Positions 8,164 to 16,971 of a stretch of 64,000 bases of DNA are shown here, piece after piece. Position 1 is the stretch's first letter. Each line of letters begins with the position of its first letter. A model generated the notes under the pieces. The model searched no databases, was not told the DNA's origin, and worked only from the letters and a program-made list of their open reading frames with translations. This DNA comes from Lewinellaceae bacterium (GTDB lineage Bacteria > Bacteroidota > Bacteroidia > Chitinophagales > Saprospiraceae), in assembly GCA_020636005.1 (NCBI GenBank), contig JACJYR010000001.1:320001-384000 (forward strand). The letters are read 5' to 3'. A program made the translations under genes and the position numbers.

Positions 8164-11100
8164 TCACTTGCCGCGGAATACCCCCATCCCATCGTTGTTG
8201 TTCGCAACCACGAGCAGGTAGCCGCTGCCCTGCTTCACCACCTCTACTTGCCGGGCTTCCCGGCTGGCCCAGAAGCCCGTTTCCCGGTTGGGCAGCACTT
8301 TCAACTGGCGGCCTTTGTTGCCAATGATGATCCAGCCGTCGCCTGCGTCCATCCGCCCCGATTCGATTTCCAGGCCATAGTCGTTGCCCACGGCCACAAT
8401 GTCGGGCAGGCCGTCGTTGTTAATGTCCAGCGCCTGCATGTCGAGGATAGTGGAGACCTGCGCCAGGTCGGGCAGGTCTTGCCGTTCGAAGCGACCTTCC
8501 TTCGTGCCCCAGAAAATGCTGTTGGCGAAGCAGTTGGCCATCCGGTGAATAGCTGCCTGCTGCGACTGCACGGGCAACACCTTGTCGAGGGTAGCTTCGG
8601 AATAGGGCTTGAACCTGACAAACTGTTTTTTGAAAACGGGCACCTGGGAAATGAGGCTGTTGCGGTGGGCAAGCGGGAAACGTTGGCCATTGTTATAATA
8701 GGTGTAAATGGGGTCGAGTTGGCCATTCTGGTCGAGGTCAGCGGCAAACACCTCGACGGGCGCTTCCAGGCTGGCTTTCAGGCGGCAGTTTAGGCCGAGG
8801 TTGCCGGCAGCGATGTCCTTCCTGCCGTCGCCGTCAAAGTCGGCGACGAACAGGCTGGCCCACCAGCCTTCGGTGTTTTCCAGGCCATACCGGGAGGATA
8901 CATTTTTAAAACCGCTGGCCGACACCTCGTAAACGCTGATGGGCATCCATTCCCCGGCGGTGATCATTTCGGCTTTCCCGTCGCCGTCCAGGTCTTCAAA
9001 AACGATGTCCCTCACAATGCCCGCCTCGCTGAATGCCGGCAACAACTGGCCGGTCACGTCCTTGAAAGTTCCCTGGTTGTTTTGCAGCAAAAAGCTCCTG
9101 GAAACACGGGGAAACTCGCCGGGTTTCACATTGCCCCCAACGGCCAGGTCAAGGTCGCCGTCGCCATCGAAGTCGTAGGCTGCCACAGAGGCGCTGCTCT
9201 CGTCCACGACGGGCAGGGCGCTCACGCTGGGCAACAGGGTGCCGGTGCCATTGTTCAGGTAAAGCCGGTTGACGTAGTAGCCTGCTGTGAAGGGCGCCTC
9301 ATTGCCCCCGCTGGCGATGAACAGATCCTGCGCCCCGTCGCCGTTGGCATCAAAGAAAACGGCGTCCACATCCTCGTGGATCAGTTCCCTTTCAAAAGCA
9401 GGCTGGGGCATCAGGCTGAAAGTGCCGGCGGCACTTTGCACGTACACCGCCCCTTTTTTGATAAAAGAACCGCCAATGAACAGGTCGTCCAGGCCGTCGC
9501 CGTTGATATCGCCCCTGGCGAGGCAGGGGCCCTGGTTGGAATAGCGCCGGTGCAGCAACCGCTCCCGGTCAAAATCTTCAAAGGCGTTTTCAACATGGAC
9601 ATAATCGAGGCCCAGGTTATCCTGGACATATTCGAAGAGGGGGGCAGGCTTGACATCCTCCGCTACTGTTCCTGTGGCATTTTTATGATCCACCACCAGG
9701 GTTTGGTTGGCAGGAACATTATTCAAAACCTGCGTTTTCCGATCCGGCCAGATGATGATCACCTTGTCGGCTCCAGTTTGTTTTCCTAAGCCAACATGCA
9801 GGCCCTGGTCGGCGGAAGAAAGGAATCCCCGGTTCAATTGTTTGGCGAGGGTCTGTTCCATGCCGCCACTGGTCAATTTTACGATGGTACCTACGCCCGA
9901 AGGGTTCTGCACAGGGCCGGTCAGGTTGATTTTTATAAAATTCCCTCCACCGTTTTCCCGGGTGGTGTTCTTATAAATAAAAGCCACGTCGTCGGTATTG
10001 TGAACGACGAGGTCGAGGTCACCATCGTTGTCGAGGTCGGTATAAAGGGCACCGTTGGAGAAGGATTTTTCGGGCAGGCCCCAGGCTTCGGTGACATCTT
10101 TTGTGCGCAGGCCACCGGTATTTTTGAACATAAAGTTGCGCAGCTTGTGCGACGGGATGAGTTGGCTAACTTTTGAAAAATCCTCCATGTTGGTGCCGGC
10201 GGCCTGGAGCGAGTCCATCGTATAGTTGGTAAAATCCTGGTCGGTCACGTCCCGTTTCATCCCATTCGTAATATAAAGGTCCTTCCAACCGTCGTTGTCG
10301 AAATCGGCCAGGAGGGGCGTCCAGCTCCAATCCGTGCCTTGGATGCCGGCGAGACAGGCCACCTCGTTGAAGCCGGCGTTACCGTTGTTAAGGTGGAGCA
10401 TGTTGCGCATAATCTGGTGGCCATAGCCAAAGTTCACCAGGGAAGTGTAGCGATCCAGTTTCATGATGGTGCCGTTCTGCTTGTTGCGGAAGTTGTCGGA
10501 GGGCAGCATATCAAGTGTGACGATGTCCATCAGGCCGTCATTGTTGAAATCCGCCACATCCGAGCCCATACTGAAGTGGCTCATGTGCCGGAAATAGGTA
10601 TTCCATTGGTCGGTAAATGTGCCGTTGCGCTGGTTGATGTAGAGGTTGTCGGGTTCGATGTAATCGTTGGCCACATACACATCGGGATAGCCATCGGAAT
10701 TTGCATCTATGATATTGACGCTCAGGCTAAAGGCCCGGTTGTTGATGCCAGCGGCGGTACTGACATCGGTGAACGTGCCGTTGCCGTTGTTCTTAAAAAG
10801 CCGGTCGGTCTCATAAGGGTACTGGGGTGCATTCATACGCCGGGGCTTGCCCGTGCTGTTTTCCAGGAAGGTTTTGCTATTGGTTGAAAAGTCCACGGGA
10901 CGGTTGATGATATAGACATCAAGGTCGCCGTCAAGGTCGTAGTCGAAGAAATTGGCCTCGGTGGAGGGGGCATCGAGGTCAAGGCCATACTGTTTCGCCT
11001 GCTCGGTAAAAGTGCCGTCCATTTGGTTGATGAAAAGCCGGTTGCTGCGGTTTTCGGGGGTCTCGCCAGTGCGGCATTGGTAGATGTCGGGCCAGCCGTC

Positions 11101-11508
11101 GGCGTTGATGTCAACGATACTGACGCCTGTTTTGGCACCCTCGTCCAGGCCTACACCCGCCCTGGCTGTCACGTCCTCGAACTTGAGATCACCCCGGTTG
11201 AAGTAGAGCTTGTTTTCCCCGGTCACAGCAACGAAATACAAGTCCATCAATCCGTCTTTATTGAAATCGCCTGCCCCCACGCCACCGCCGATGTAGAGGT
11301 AGTTGGCGGTGAAGTAGTTGGCCTGGCGCTGCTCCTGGATGGTGTTGGTAAAAACGATGCCGGTATGGGCCGGGGGCAGCAGGTCAAAGTGCCGCTGTTC
11401 GGGTGCGCCTGTGCCTTGGCCATCGTCCGTAGCAGATTCATTTGGCTGGCAGGAACAGAGGGCAAAGGCTGCCAGAAAAAATGGAAAACTGTGGAAAGGG
11501 AACTTCAT
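8164..11508 (-). CDS. Large FG-GAP/VCBS lipoprotein with UnbV (CRTAC1-like) domain
   Basis: 1,114 residues. Signal peptide with lipobox (ALCSC), so a surface lipoprotein is expected. About fourteen FG-GAP/VCBS propeller repeats carry the calcium-binding pattern DxDxDG (DFNKDGLMDLYF, DYDLDGDLDVYI, DANSDGYPDVYV, DINGDGLDDLFI). An ASPIC/UnbV domain lies midway (about 520-610: GVGTIVKLTSGG ... GLGKQTGADKVIIIWP). Two propellers flanking a UnbV domain are usual for the ~1,100-residue Bacteroidota family, which often accompanies SusC/SusD nutrient loci; no SusC/D genes lie here. In-frame codons upstream of 11508 lack a signal peptide, so the ATG before KFPFHSF is chosen. Function is probably binding or adhesion; unproven. 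Confidence 0.88.
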   Translation of the reverse strand: MKFPFHSFPFFLAAFALCSCQPNESATDDGQGTGAPEQRHFDLLPPAHTGIVFTNTIQEQRQANYFTANYLYIGGGVGAGDFNKDGLMDLYFVAVTGENKLYFNRGDLKFEDVTARAGVGLDEGAKTGVSIVDINADGWPDIYQCRTGETPENRSNRLFINQMDGTFTEQAKQYGLDLDAPSTEANFFDYDLDGDLDVYIINRPVDFSTNSKTFLENSTGKPRRMNAPQYPYETDRLFKNNGNGTFTDVSTAAGINNRAFSLSVNIIDANSDGYPDVYVANDYIEPDNLYINQRNGTFTDQWNTYFRHMSHFSMGSDVADFNNDGLMDIVTLDMLPSDNFRNKQNGTIMKLDRYTSLVNFGYGHQIMRNMLHLNNGNAGFNEVACLAGIQGTDWSWTPLLADFDNDGWKDLYITNGMKRDVTDQDFTNYTMDSLQAAGTNMEDFSKVSQLIPSHKLRNFMFKNTGGLRTKDVTEAWGLPEKSFSNGALYTDLDNDGDLDLVVHNTDDVAFIYKNTTRENGGGNFIKINLTGPVQNPSGVGTIVKLTSGGMEQTLAKQLNRGFLSSADQGLHVGLGKQTGADKVIIIWPDRKTQVLNNVPANQTLVVDHKNATGTVAEDVKPAPLFEYVQDNLGLDYVHVENAFEDFDRERLLHRRYSNQGPCLARGDINGDGLDDLFIGGSFIKKGAVYVQSAAGTFSLMPQPAFERELIHEDVDAVFFDANGDGAQDLFIASGGNEAPFTAGYYVNRLYLNNGTGTLLPSVSALPVVDESSASVAAYDFDGDGDLDLAVGGNVKPGEFPRVSRSFLLQNNQGTFKDVTGQLLPAFSEAGIVRDIVFEDLDGDGKAEMITAGEWMPISVYEVSASGFKNVSSRYGLENTEGWWASLFVADFDGDGRKDIAAGNLGLNCRLKASLEAPVEVFAADLDQNGQLDPIYTYYNNGQRFPLAHRNSLISQVPVFKKQFVRFKPYSEATLDKVLPVQSQQAAIHRMANCFANSIFWGTKEGRFERQDLPDLAQVSTILDMQALDINNDGLPDIVAVGNDYGLEIESGRMDAGDGWIIIGNKGRQLKVLPNRETGFWASREARQVEVVKQGSGYLLVVANNNDGMGVFRGK

Positions 11509-12147
11509 CGATATTCTTTTGAAAGTAAAAAACTGGAAAGGCATTCTATCGAAATCTGGAAACGGAAAGCACATGGCGACTGATTTTCGGCCTGCGGGAA
11601 ATTTATTTTTTCTAATTCCCATTTGCCGTACCATCCATCAGAGCGTGATAGAATCAAGCAGGCTTACGGTCGGGGTATGCCTGCCGTTGCGCAGTCCCGA
11701 TAAAAAATACAAAATCCTGGCCGCCCCAACCCGCATTTGGCAAATTTAGCATAAGAATTGTAAGGGAATAGGCGCATTAGCGAAAGAGATCATTCCCATA
11801 AAAAACGGCTATTTTGTTTTGGCCGTTCTTCCTCTCATAAACACCTGTTTTCAGGTTTTTTCCCATCTGCATTAGAGATTAAAAAAAATCTTACTGCGAA
11901 AACGAACAATATTCGTTTCAATGACCTCGTTTTGGGGTTTTTGAATAAAAACGTTTTCGACCTTTACCTCATCGTCCCCAAGCCACAATTTTCCCATCGA
12001 ACAGTGCCAGGTTGATTCATGGCTCAGGCAGGAATTTTTTCTTAACAAATAAAATTTTTTCTTAATTAAAACAAACTTGCCCTACCTTTACCCCATCCAC
12101 TTGAAGCCCTTGGTTCTGAATTTTTTGAAACATTAAAACGACTAAAC
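11509..12147. other. Long divergent spacer
   Basis: 640 bp between divergent genes. It contains a weak hairpin around 11803-11827 (AACGGC ... GGCCGTT) and an AT-rich segment 12037-12075 leading to the promoter candidate of the plus-strand gene. No coding region is convincing: the open frame across 11318-11749 is largely antisense to the lipoprotein gene. Confidence 0.4.
12083..12090 (+). promoter_or_regulatory. Candidate -7 box TACCTTTA
   Basis: TACCTTTA is one mismatch from the TAnnTTTG box and lies 58 bp before the ATG at 12148, behind an AT-rich stretch with T-runs at 12055-12065 at about the right spacing for a -33 element. Confidence 0.4.
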
Positions 12148-13017
12148 ATGAAACATCTCATTGGCTGTCTGCTTGTGGGCTGCGTAGCTTTTATCTGCTC
12201 TGTAAACGCCCAGGACAACAATCAACTCATCATTTTCCTGCAACATGGCAGGTCTATTTCAGAAGATTTCAAACGCAATGCCCTGCCCGGCATACAACAG
12301 TATGCCCAACGGGAAAAGCTGGAGGTGAAGATCCTCGATGCACGGGAAGGGGCACCTGAAGAAGTGGCTTTCACACCTGCCATCGTGTTCCAAAACAAAA
12401 TAGGGCACTCTCTTTTCCAGGGGCGCTACCGCAAAATCGGCCAACTGGAAAAGTTCGTGGCGGATGCTAAAAAGGCGCACACAGCAGAAAAAGCTGATTT
12501 CCAGGAAAATACAGTCGTCTGGAACTATGGCCGTGCGACCCTGGCCGCCCCCATGAAAGTGATGCCACTTACCGGAAAAGTGCCTTCCAATTTCAACCAG
12601 GACGATTTTACCCAAAAGGCCTATGAATCCCTGGCAGCGGGCATGGACTATTTTAAGATGGGCAAAGACGGCGATTTTTCCGGGCCTGTGCGCCAATTCC
12701 ACATGGAGTTTTACCCGGAAAAATCAAAAGAGGGTGCCCTGCTCATCCAAATGAAGCTCTTTTCCCAGTTCGATCCGAACAACCCGGTCTTCGTATCGGA
12801 CATCCCGTCCGGCGGTGATTGGGGCGATGTGGATATGGTTTTCAAAAAAGCCGGCAACCGCCTGGAGAAAATGTTGCTCGCCCAGATCAGCAATTGGGAC
12901 AACGGCGACGGCTTCGACTCGCTCAGCGAGAAAATACCGATGAAGTCGTGGAAGGATTTGGGCATGGTTGCAAAAGGCCCGGTAAAGGAAAATGAGCTGA
13001 CCAGCCTTTCAAAATAA
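12148..13017 (+). CDS. Exported protein with thioredoxin-like N-terminal region, function unknown
   Basis: 289 residues with a clear signal peptide (1-21, ending SVNAQ). Residues 25-110 look thioredoxin-like: a beta strand (QLIIFLQHGR), a helix (FKRNALPGIQQYAQREKLEVKILDA) and a strand with a cis-Pro-like TPAIVFQN, then FQGRYRKIGQLEKFV. The CXXC is absent, so a classical redox role is unlikely. The remainder (AAPMKVMPLTGKVPSNFNQDDF ... FHMEFYPEK) is unfamiliar and predicted soluble. It stands alone between a long leader and a type A repeat that supplies terminator hairpins. I do not recognise a named family for the full length. Confidence 0.7.
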   Translation: MKHLIGCLLVGCVAFICSVNAQDNNQLIIFLQHGRSISEDFKRNALPGIQQYAQREKLEVKILDAREGAPEEVAFTPAIVFQNKIGHSLFQGRYRKIGQLEKFVADAKKAHTAEKADFQENTVVWNYGRATLAAPMKVMPLTGKVPSNFNQDDFTQKAYESLAAGMDYFKMGKDGDFSGPVRQFHMEFYPEKSKEGALLIQMKLFSQFDPNNPVFVSDIPSGGDWGDVDMVFKKAGNRLEKMLLAQISNWDNGDGFDSLSEKIPMKSWKDLGMVAKGPVKENELTSLSK

Positions 13018-13053
13018 CTCGTTGCACTATCAACTAATTTTTTTTGATTTTAA

Positions 13054-13161
13054 GGATCGAAGGAAAAATAATCCCGATTTCACATCGGGATTATTTTTAA
13101 AAAACCCCTCCATTGCTGGGGTTTTCAAAATCAAAATGGTGAAGTTATTTTTTCATCGTTA
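13054..13161 (-). repeat. Repeat family A, copy 1 (double terminator-like unit)
   Basis: A ~105-bp unit found five times in the window. Read here from the GGATCGAAGG end: a hairpin AATAATCCCGATTT/CACATCGGGATTATT with T-tail, then a second hairpin AAAACCCC ... GGGGTTTT, then CAAAATCAAAATGGTGAAG and the other end TTTTTTCATCGTT. It lies 37 bp after the stop of the 12148 gene. The minus orientation is defined relative to copy 4. Confidence 0.9.
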
Positions 13162-13300
13162 CTAAAGGTCAGCTGTACGATCTATGATTTCAGGTTTTGC
13201 CGCCGTAGATAAATCTAAATTCTGATACACGGCATCATTTGGCCAACATCAAAAAAAGAAGAAACTCAGCTAACGCAGCACAGAACGTTTAAAAACGAAT

Positions 13301-13337
13301 AAAGGGCCTACTTGCTCACCGCAGGTAGGCCCTTTTG
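13301..13337. terminator. Orphan intrinsic terminator
   Basis: Stem AAAGGGCCTAC / GTAGGCCCTTTT with a 13-nt loop and T-run. It is 284 bp past the nearest upstream stop, with repeat A copy 1 in between and no gene ending at it. It could be the older terminator of the 12148 gene pushed away by the repeat, or the end of a small RNA. Confidence 0.6.
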
Positions 13338-13535
13338 CTTTCCGGGCATCGCTTTTAATCCATACCTGATGACTGATTGTCAAATCGCTTTGTACATTTA
13401 GCGGCTTGTTTTTAGCTCAGGCTGCCAAGCTTTGATAGAATTAAGTGGTTGATAAAAGTTGATTACCAATCCTGTCAACCTTCCTCAGCTAAGCACAAAA
13501 CTTGACGGCCCGCAGTATATTTTACCTGAAGAAAT

Positions 13536-14402
13536 ATGGACCTTTATCTGACAAACAAAACAGCCATCGTAACGGGTGGCGCATCGGGTATCGGCGATGC
13601 CATCGTCCGGCAATTGGCGGAGGAAGGAGCCGTGCCCGTTATCCTGGACAAGAACATGCCGATGGCCCAGCAATTGGTGTCGGAACTGACCCGGAAAGGC
13701 CTGCAATGCCTTGCCCTGGAAGTGGATCTTTGCAACGATACTGCCTGCCAGCGGGCGGTCGGCACCATCCTGGAGCAACGGGGCGGCATAGACATTCTGA
13801 TCAACAACGCCGGCAAAAACGACGGCGTGAGGCTAGGTAGCCCGGTGGCTGCCTTCCGGCAATCTCTGGACACCAACCTCGTGCAATATTATTCAATGGC
13901 CAATCACTGCATGGAAGCTCTGACAGCCTCGAAGGGAAACATCCTCAACATCGGCTCGAAGGTGGCAGTGACAGGACAGGGCGGCACCTCCGGCTATGCG
14001 GCGGCCAAGGGCGGCGTGCTGGGCCTCACCCGTGAATGGGCGGTACAATTATCCCCGCTGGGCGTGCGGGTGAACGCCATCCTGCCCGCCGAAGTTTGGA
14101 CACCGCTCTACGAAAGCGTGATGAGCGGCTTGCCCAACCGGGACGCCCTGCTCGAACAAATCCACCAGAGCATCCCCCTTGGCCACCGCATGACGACGCC
14201 GGAGGAGATAGCCAACATGGCGGTGTTCCTCGTCTCCGGACGGGCATCGCACGTCACCGGACAATTCATTTTTGTGGACGGCGGCTATACGCATTTGGAC
14301 AGGCTGGTGTCCGTGAAAGCTTTTGCGGAGGGGCACAAAAGGGAGGGTGGCGATGTGTTTGATAAACTAAAGCAAATAATAAAAAAGAAGAAAATGGGGT
14401 GA
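13536..14402 (+). CDS. Short-chain dehydrogenase/reductase (fucose-dehydrogenase-like)
   Basis: 288 residues, classical SDR fold. NAD(P)-binding TGGASGIG at 13-20, NNAG at 90-93, catalytic S141, Y154 and K158 (YAAAK) all present. The C-terminal part has the usual PAEVWTPLY substrate loop and FVDGGYTHLD end, plus a ~35-residue basic tail ending in a lysine run. The start (MDLYL-NKTAIVTGGASGIG) and the tail resemble SDRs annotated as L-fucose dehydrogenase in Bacteroidota, but no sugar-catabolism neighbours support that, so only the class is secure. It is probably read together with the DinB-like gene 109 bp downstream. Confidence 0.88.
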   Translation: MDLYLTNKTAIVTGGASGIGDAIVRQLAEEGAVPVILDKNMPMAQQLVSELTRKGLQCLALEVDLCNDTACQRAVGTILEQRGGIDILINNAGKNDGVRLGSPVAAFRQSLDTNLVQYYSMANHCMEALTASKGNILNIGSKVAVTGQGGTSGYAAAKGGVLGLTREWAVQLSPLGVRVNAILPAEVWTPLYESVMSGLPNRDALLEQIHQSIPLGHRMTTPEEIANMAVFLVSGRASHVTGQFIFVDGGYTHLDRLVSVKAFAEGHKREGGDVFDKLKQIIKKKKMG

Positions 14403-14511
14403 GGCGCAGGCTCTAAAGGACGAGAGGTTGCCGGAGCTAATCACCCTTTGTACCTATGCGCCATCGCTTGTTGTTCGTATATTGTCAACCTCTTAAAAAG
14501 TGATTTCAAAC

Positions 14512-14985
14512 ATGAGTTTAAGCAGGCAAATTGCAGGTCAATTCAAGGAAGTCCAATTAAGCGGCACTTGGGTCGCCACTAATTTAAAAACCCAATTATC
14601 GGACGTGACCTGGGAACAGGCCACAACCAAAGTAGGGCCGCTCAACACCATCGCAGCCCTTGCCTTCCACATCAATTATTATGTGGCAGGGCTGGTACAA
14701 GTATTGGAGGGAGGACCGCTCGACATCAGGGACAAATATAGCTTTGACATGCCACCCATCCATTCGCAAGCGGATTGGGAAAAACTATTGGACAAGATGT
14801 GGGCGGATGCTGAAAAATTTGCCAGCCTGGTAGAACAAATGCCCGATGAAAGGTTGTGGGAGGGTTTTGTGGATGAAAAATATGGTAACTATTACAGAAA
14901 CCTCCTGGGCATGATTGAGCATAGTTATTACCACTTGGGGCAGATTGTGCTGATCAAAAAAATACTCATGCAGCAGGATATGTAA
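14512..14985 (+). CDS. DinB-like four-helix metal-binding protein
   Basis: 157 residues from the ATG at 14512; a GTG four codons upstream is the alternative. The helical pattern and three histidines in the positions typical of DinB/DUF1572 proteins (H53 in AFHINYY; H137 and H141 in EHSYYHLGQ) point to the DinB/YfiT superfamily, which binds a divalent metal in a four-helix bundle. Many members are bacillithiol- or other thiol-dependent transferases; the reaction here is unknown. It follows the SDR gene by 109 bp on the same strand and is followed 41 bp later by repeat A copy 2, which may end the transcript. Confidence 0.8.
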   Translation: MSLSRQIAGQFKEVQLSGTWVATNLKTQLSDVTWEQATTKVGPLNTIAALAFHINYYVAGLVQVLEGGPLDIRDKYSFDMPPIHSQADWEKLLDKMWADAEKFASLVEQMPDERLWEGFVDEKYGNYYRNLLGMIEHSYYHLGQIVLIKKILMQQDM

Positions 14986-15026
14986 GCAACTTTTTTAAAA
15001 CCTACCATGCGGAAAAAACCATCATA

Positions 15027-15134
15027 GGATCGTAGGAAAAATAATCCCGATGTGAAATTGGGATTATTTTAAAAAAAACCCTGCATTGCTGGGGTTTTCA
15101 AAATCAAAATGGTGAAGTTATTTTTTCATCGTTA
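15027..15134 (-). repeat. Repeat family A, copy 2
   Basis: Same unit and orientation as copy 1, 41 bp after the DinB-like gene. Variation lies in the first hairpin (ATCCCGATGTGAAATTGGGAT), which keeps base pairing through a G-T wobble, and in GGATCGTAGG at the end. Confidence 0.9.
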
Positions 15135-15259
15135 CATAGAGAGGGTGTTTGAAATGAAAGGCTGACAACCTGCGATTTGTGCAAATACCGTTTGCTTCAT
15201 TTATTAATGATGCGAGCGTCTATCAATAAGTTACTGTTATTTTTCCTTCGAGCCTGACC

Positions 15260-15670
15260 TCACTCCTCCACCTTGAACTCCAGCGCCGTCAACTCATCTT
15301 TTGGAATGCGGATGGAAATCTTGTAATACCCTGGTTCCAGCCAGGTGCCGTGCGGAGCGGAATCGGTGCCGCAAACGCCCTGGCAGGCAGAAGAAGTGTA
15401 ATGTTTCTTGCCCTTTACGGTGCCCACCGCCTCCACCAGCGCATAGCCGAACTGCTGGCCCAAGGTTTCAAACGGATAGTAATCACTGGTCGTCTGGCCA
15501 TTTTTCAGGTCGCCCACATCGGCCCGGCTGACGATGAGGCCCTGGATGTCCTCGCCGGATTTATTTTGAAACTTGACCATGACGTATTCCGTGGCAGGGA
15601 GGTTTTCTTCCTTGCTGCAGGCAGTGAAAAGAAGGGGCAATAAGAAAAGGAATGGAAGGAAGTTCTTCAT
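15260..15670 (-). CDS. Small lipoprotein, function unknown
   Basis: 136 residues. Signal peptide and lipobox (FTAC) at residues 1-18, then a compact beta-rich domain (YVMVKFQNKSGEDIQGLIVS ... LEPGYYKISIRIPKDE) with a conserved-looking CQGVCGTDSAPHG segment; the two cysteines could pair or bind metal. The ATG at 15670 starts a good lipoprotein signal; an in-frame ATG 41 codons upstream would put non-signal sequence before it. It stands alone in the minus direction, facing repeat A copy 2. I do not recognise the family. Confidence 0.75.
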   Translation of the reverse strand: MKNFLPFLFLLPLLFTACSKEENLPATEYVMVKFQNKSGEDIQGLIVSRADVGDLKNGQTTSDYYPFETLGQQFGYALVEAVGTVKGKKHYTSSACQGVCGTDSAPHGTWLEPGYYKISIRIPKDELTALEFKVEE

Positions 15671-15949
15671 AGGTTGGACTTTTATCATTACAAATTTTAA
15701 AGGATTTATGATTCTTCGATATTTGATTAATGATTGTTGGTGGAGAACATTCAGAGAAGTGTGTTTTTGAAAAAAACACACTCTCAAAATCAATCACTTG
15801 TGAGAAATGGACACAGTTTTTTTAACACGCTCTTTTGATGGGTGTGGAATAGATTCCGGAAATCATAAATCACACATCAAAAATCGCAGCTTCTAACTTT
15901 TAATAAGAAACACCCAAAGCCCCTTGCGTTTTATCCAGGTCTGCAATTT

Positions 15950-16894
15950 TTAACTGAAAAGTCCCCCCAATGTCTTCAAATCGACATTGCCGCCCGAAAG
16001 GATAATGCCTATCCGCTGGCCGCTAAACTTGTCCTTTTCTCTCAACAAGGCAGCCAAAGCCACGGCTCCGGACGGCTCCACCACGATTTTCATCCGCTCC
16101 ATCAATAAGCGCAGGGCTTCTACGATTTCCTGCTCTTCCACCCTGATAATTGCTTCCACATGGTCACGTACAAGGGGGAAGGTTTTATCGCCAAGGGAGG
16201 TACGCAGGCCATCGGCGATAGTCTGTGGATTGGTTTGCGGAATAATGTGGCCGGCCTGTTTTGATTGCCATGCGTCGTCGGCACCGAAGGGTTCGGCAGC
16301 GGTCACGATGGTACCGGATGAAAAAAAGCGGGCAGCCAGGGCCGTTCCTCCCAGCAGGCCGCCGCCGCCGACTGGAGAAATAATATAATCCAAATCTGGT
16401 ATCTCTTCCAGCAGTTCCAGTGCAGCTGTGCCCTGGCCCAGGATGACATTATCGTCGTTGAACGGGTGGATAAAAGTAGCGCCAGTGCGGTTCACCACGT
16501 TTTGCAAGGTATCTTCCCTGGCCTGCAGGGTTGGCTCGCATTCGATGATTTCGCCACCATAGTCCCGCACGGCCGCTTTTTTCACCTCGGGGGAATTGGA
16601 GGGCATGACGATATATGCTTTCACGCCCAGCATTTTAGCTGCCAGGGAAAGCGCCTGGGCGAAGTTGCCAGAAGAATGGGTCGCCACGCCGTTTTGCCTG
16701 GCCCCTTCGCTGAGTTGGAGGATGGCATTTGCTGCGCCCCGCATTTTGAAAGCCCCCATTTTCTGGAAATTTTCACATTTGAAAAAGAGGGTTGCACCGC
16801 TGAGGGCGTCGAGGGTTTGACAAGTCAGCACAGGCGTCCTGTGAATGTAGGGCTGAATGCGGCGGTGAGCGCTGAGGAGATCTTCTTTTTTCAT
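15950..16894 (-). CDS. Threonine/serine ammonia-lyase (PLP fold type II)
   Basis: 314 residues, the length of catabolic threonine dehydratase or serine racemase without a regulatory ACT domain. PLP lysine K50 lies in GAFKMRGA. SSGNFAQA contacts the cofactor carboxylate side, the phosphate loop is GGGGLLGG, and ILSGGN lies near the end. The reaction is deamination of L-threonine or L-serine to 2-oxobutyrate or pyruvate; racemase activity cannot be excluded. The ATG at 16894 gives the usual family start (KEDLLSAHRRIQPYIHRTPVL). It is downstream of the OmpA-type gene on the same strand, separated by a 77-bp spacer full of GTTG/CAAC words. Confidence 0.92.
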   Translation of the reverse strand: MKKEDLLSAHRRIQPYIHRTPVLTCQTLDALSGATLFFKCENFQKMGAFKMRGAANAILQLSEGARQNGVATHSSGNFAQALSLAAKMLGVKAYIVMPSNSPEVKKAAVRDYGGEIIECEPTLQAREDTLQNVVNRTGATFIHPFNDDNVILGQGTAALELLEEIPDLDYIISPVGGGGLLGGTALAARFFSSGTIVTAAEPFGADDAWQSKQAGHIIPQTNPQTIADGLRTSLGDKTFPLVRDHVEAIIRVEEQEIVEALRLLMERMKIVVEPSGAVALAALLREKDKFSGQRIGIILSGGNVDLKTLGGLFS

Positions 16895-16971
16895 GGTTGA
16901 TGGTTGTTGGTTGTAAGTTGATCGTAGTGCCCAACTAACAACCAACAACGATCAACTTACAATGCCGAACG
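16895..16971. repeat. Word-repeat spacer (GGTTGTTGGTTG / CAACCAACAAC)
   Basis: The spacer consists almost wholly of the words GTTGATGGTTGTTGGTTG and, inverted, CAACCAACAACGATCAACTT, able to form an imperfect hairpin. One of several spacers with their own private repeated word. Confidence 0.6.

Larger units (their letters stand above)
13018..13535. other. Spacer with repeat A and orphan terminator
   Basis: Contains repeat A copy 1 (13054-13161) and the terminator at 13301-13337. The 140 bp between them hold no open frame of note. A leader of ~200 bp precedes the SDR gene. Confidence 0.5.

Noticed and set aside
8164..11508. A polysaccharide utilisation locus around the FG-GAP and amylase genes
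   Set aside because: No SusC/SusD pair, sigma/anti-sigma pair or further glycoside hydrolases nearby.
8107..11583. Several long plus-strand open frames across the FG-GAP lipoprotein gene
   Set aside because: All lie antisense to a gene with clear calcium-repeat and UnbV signatures; their translations look like reverse shadows.
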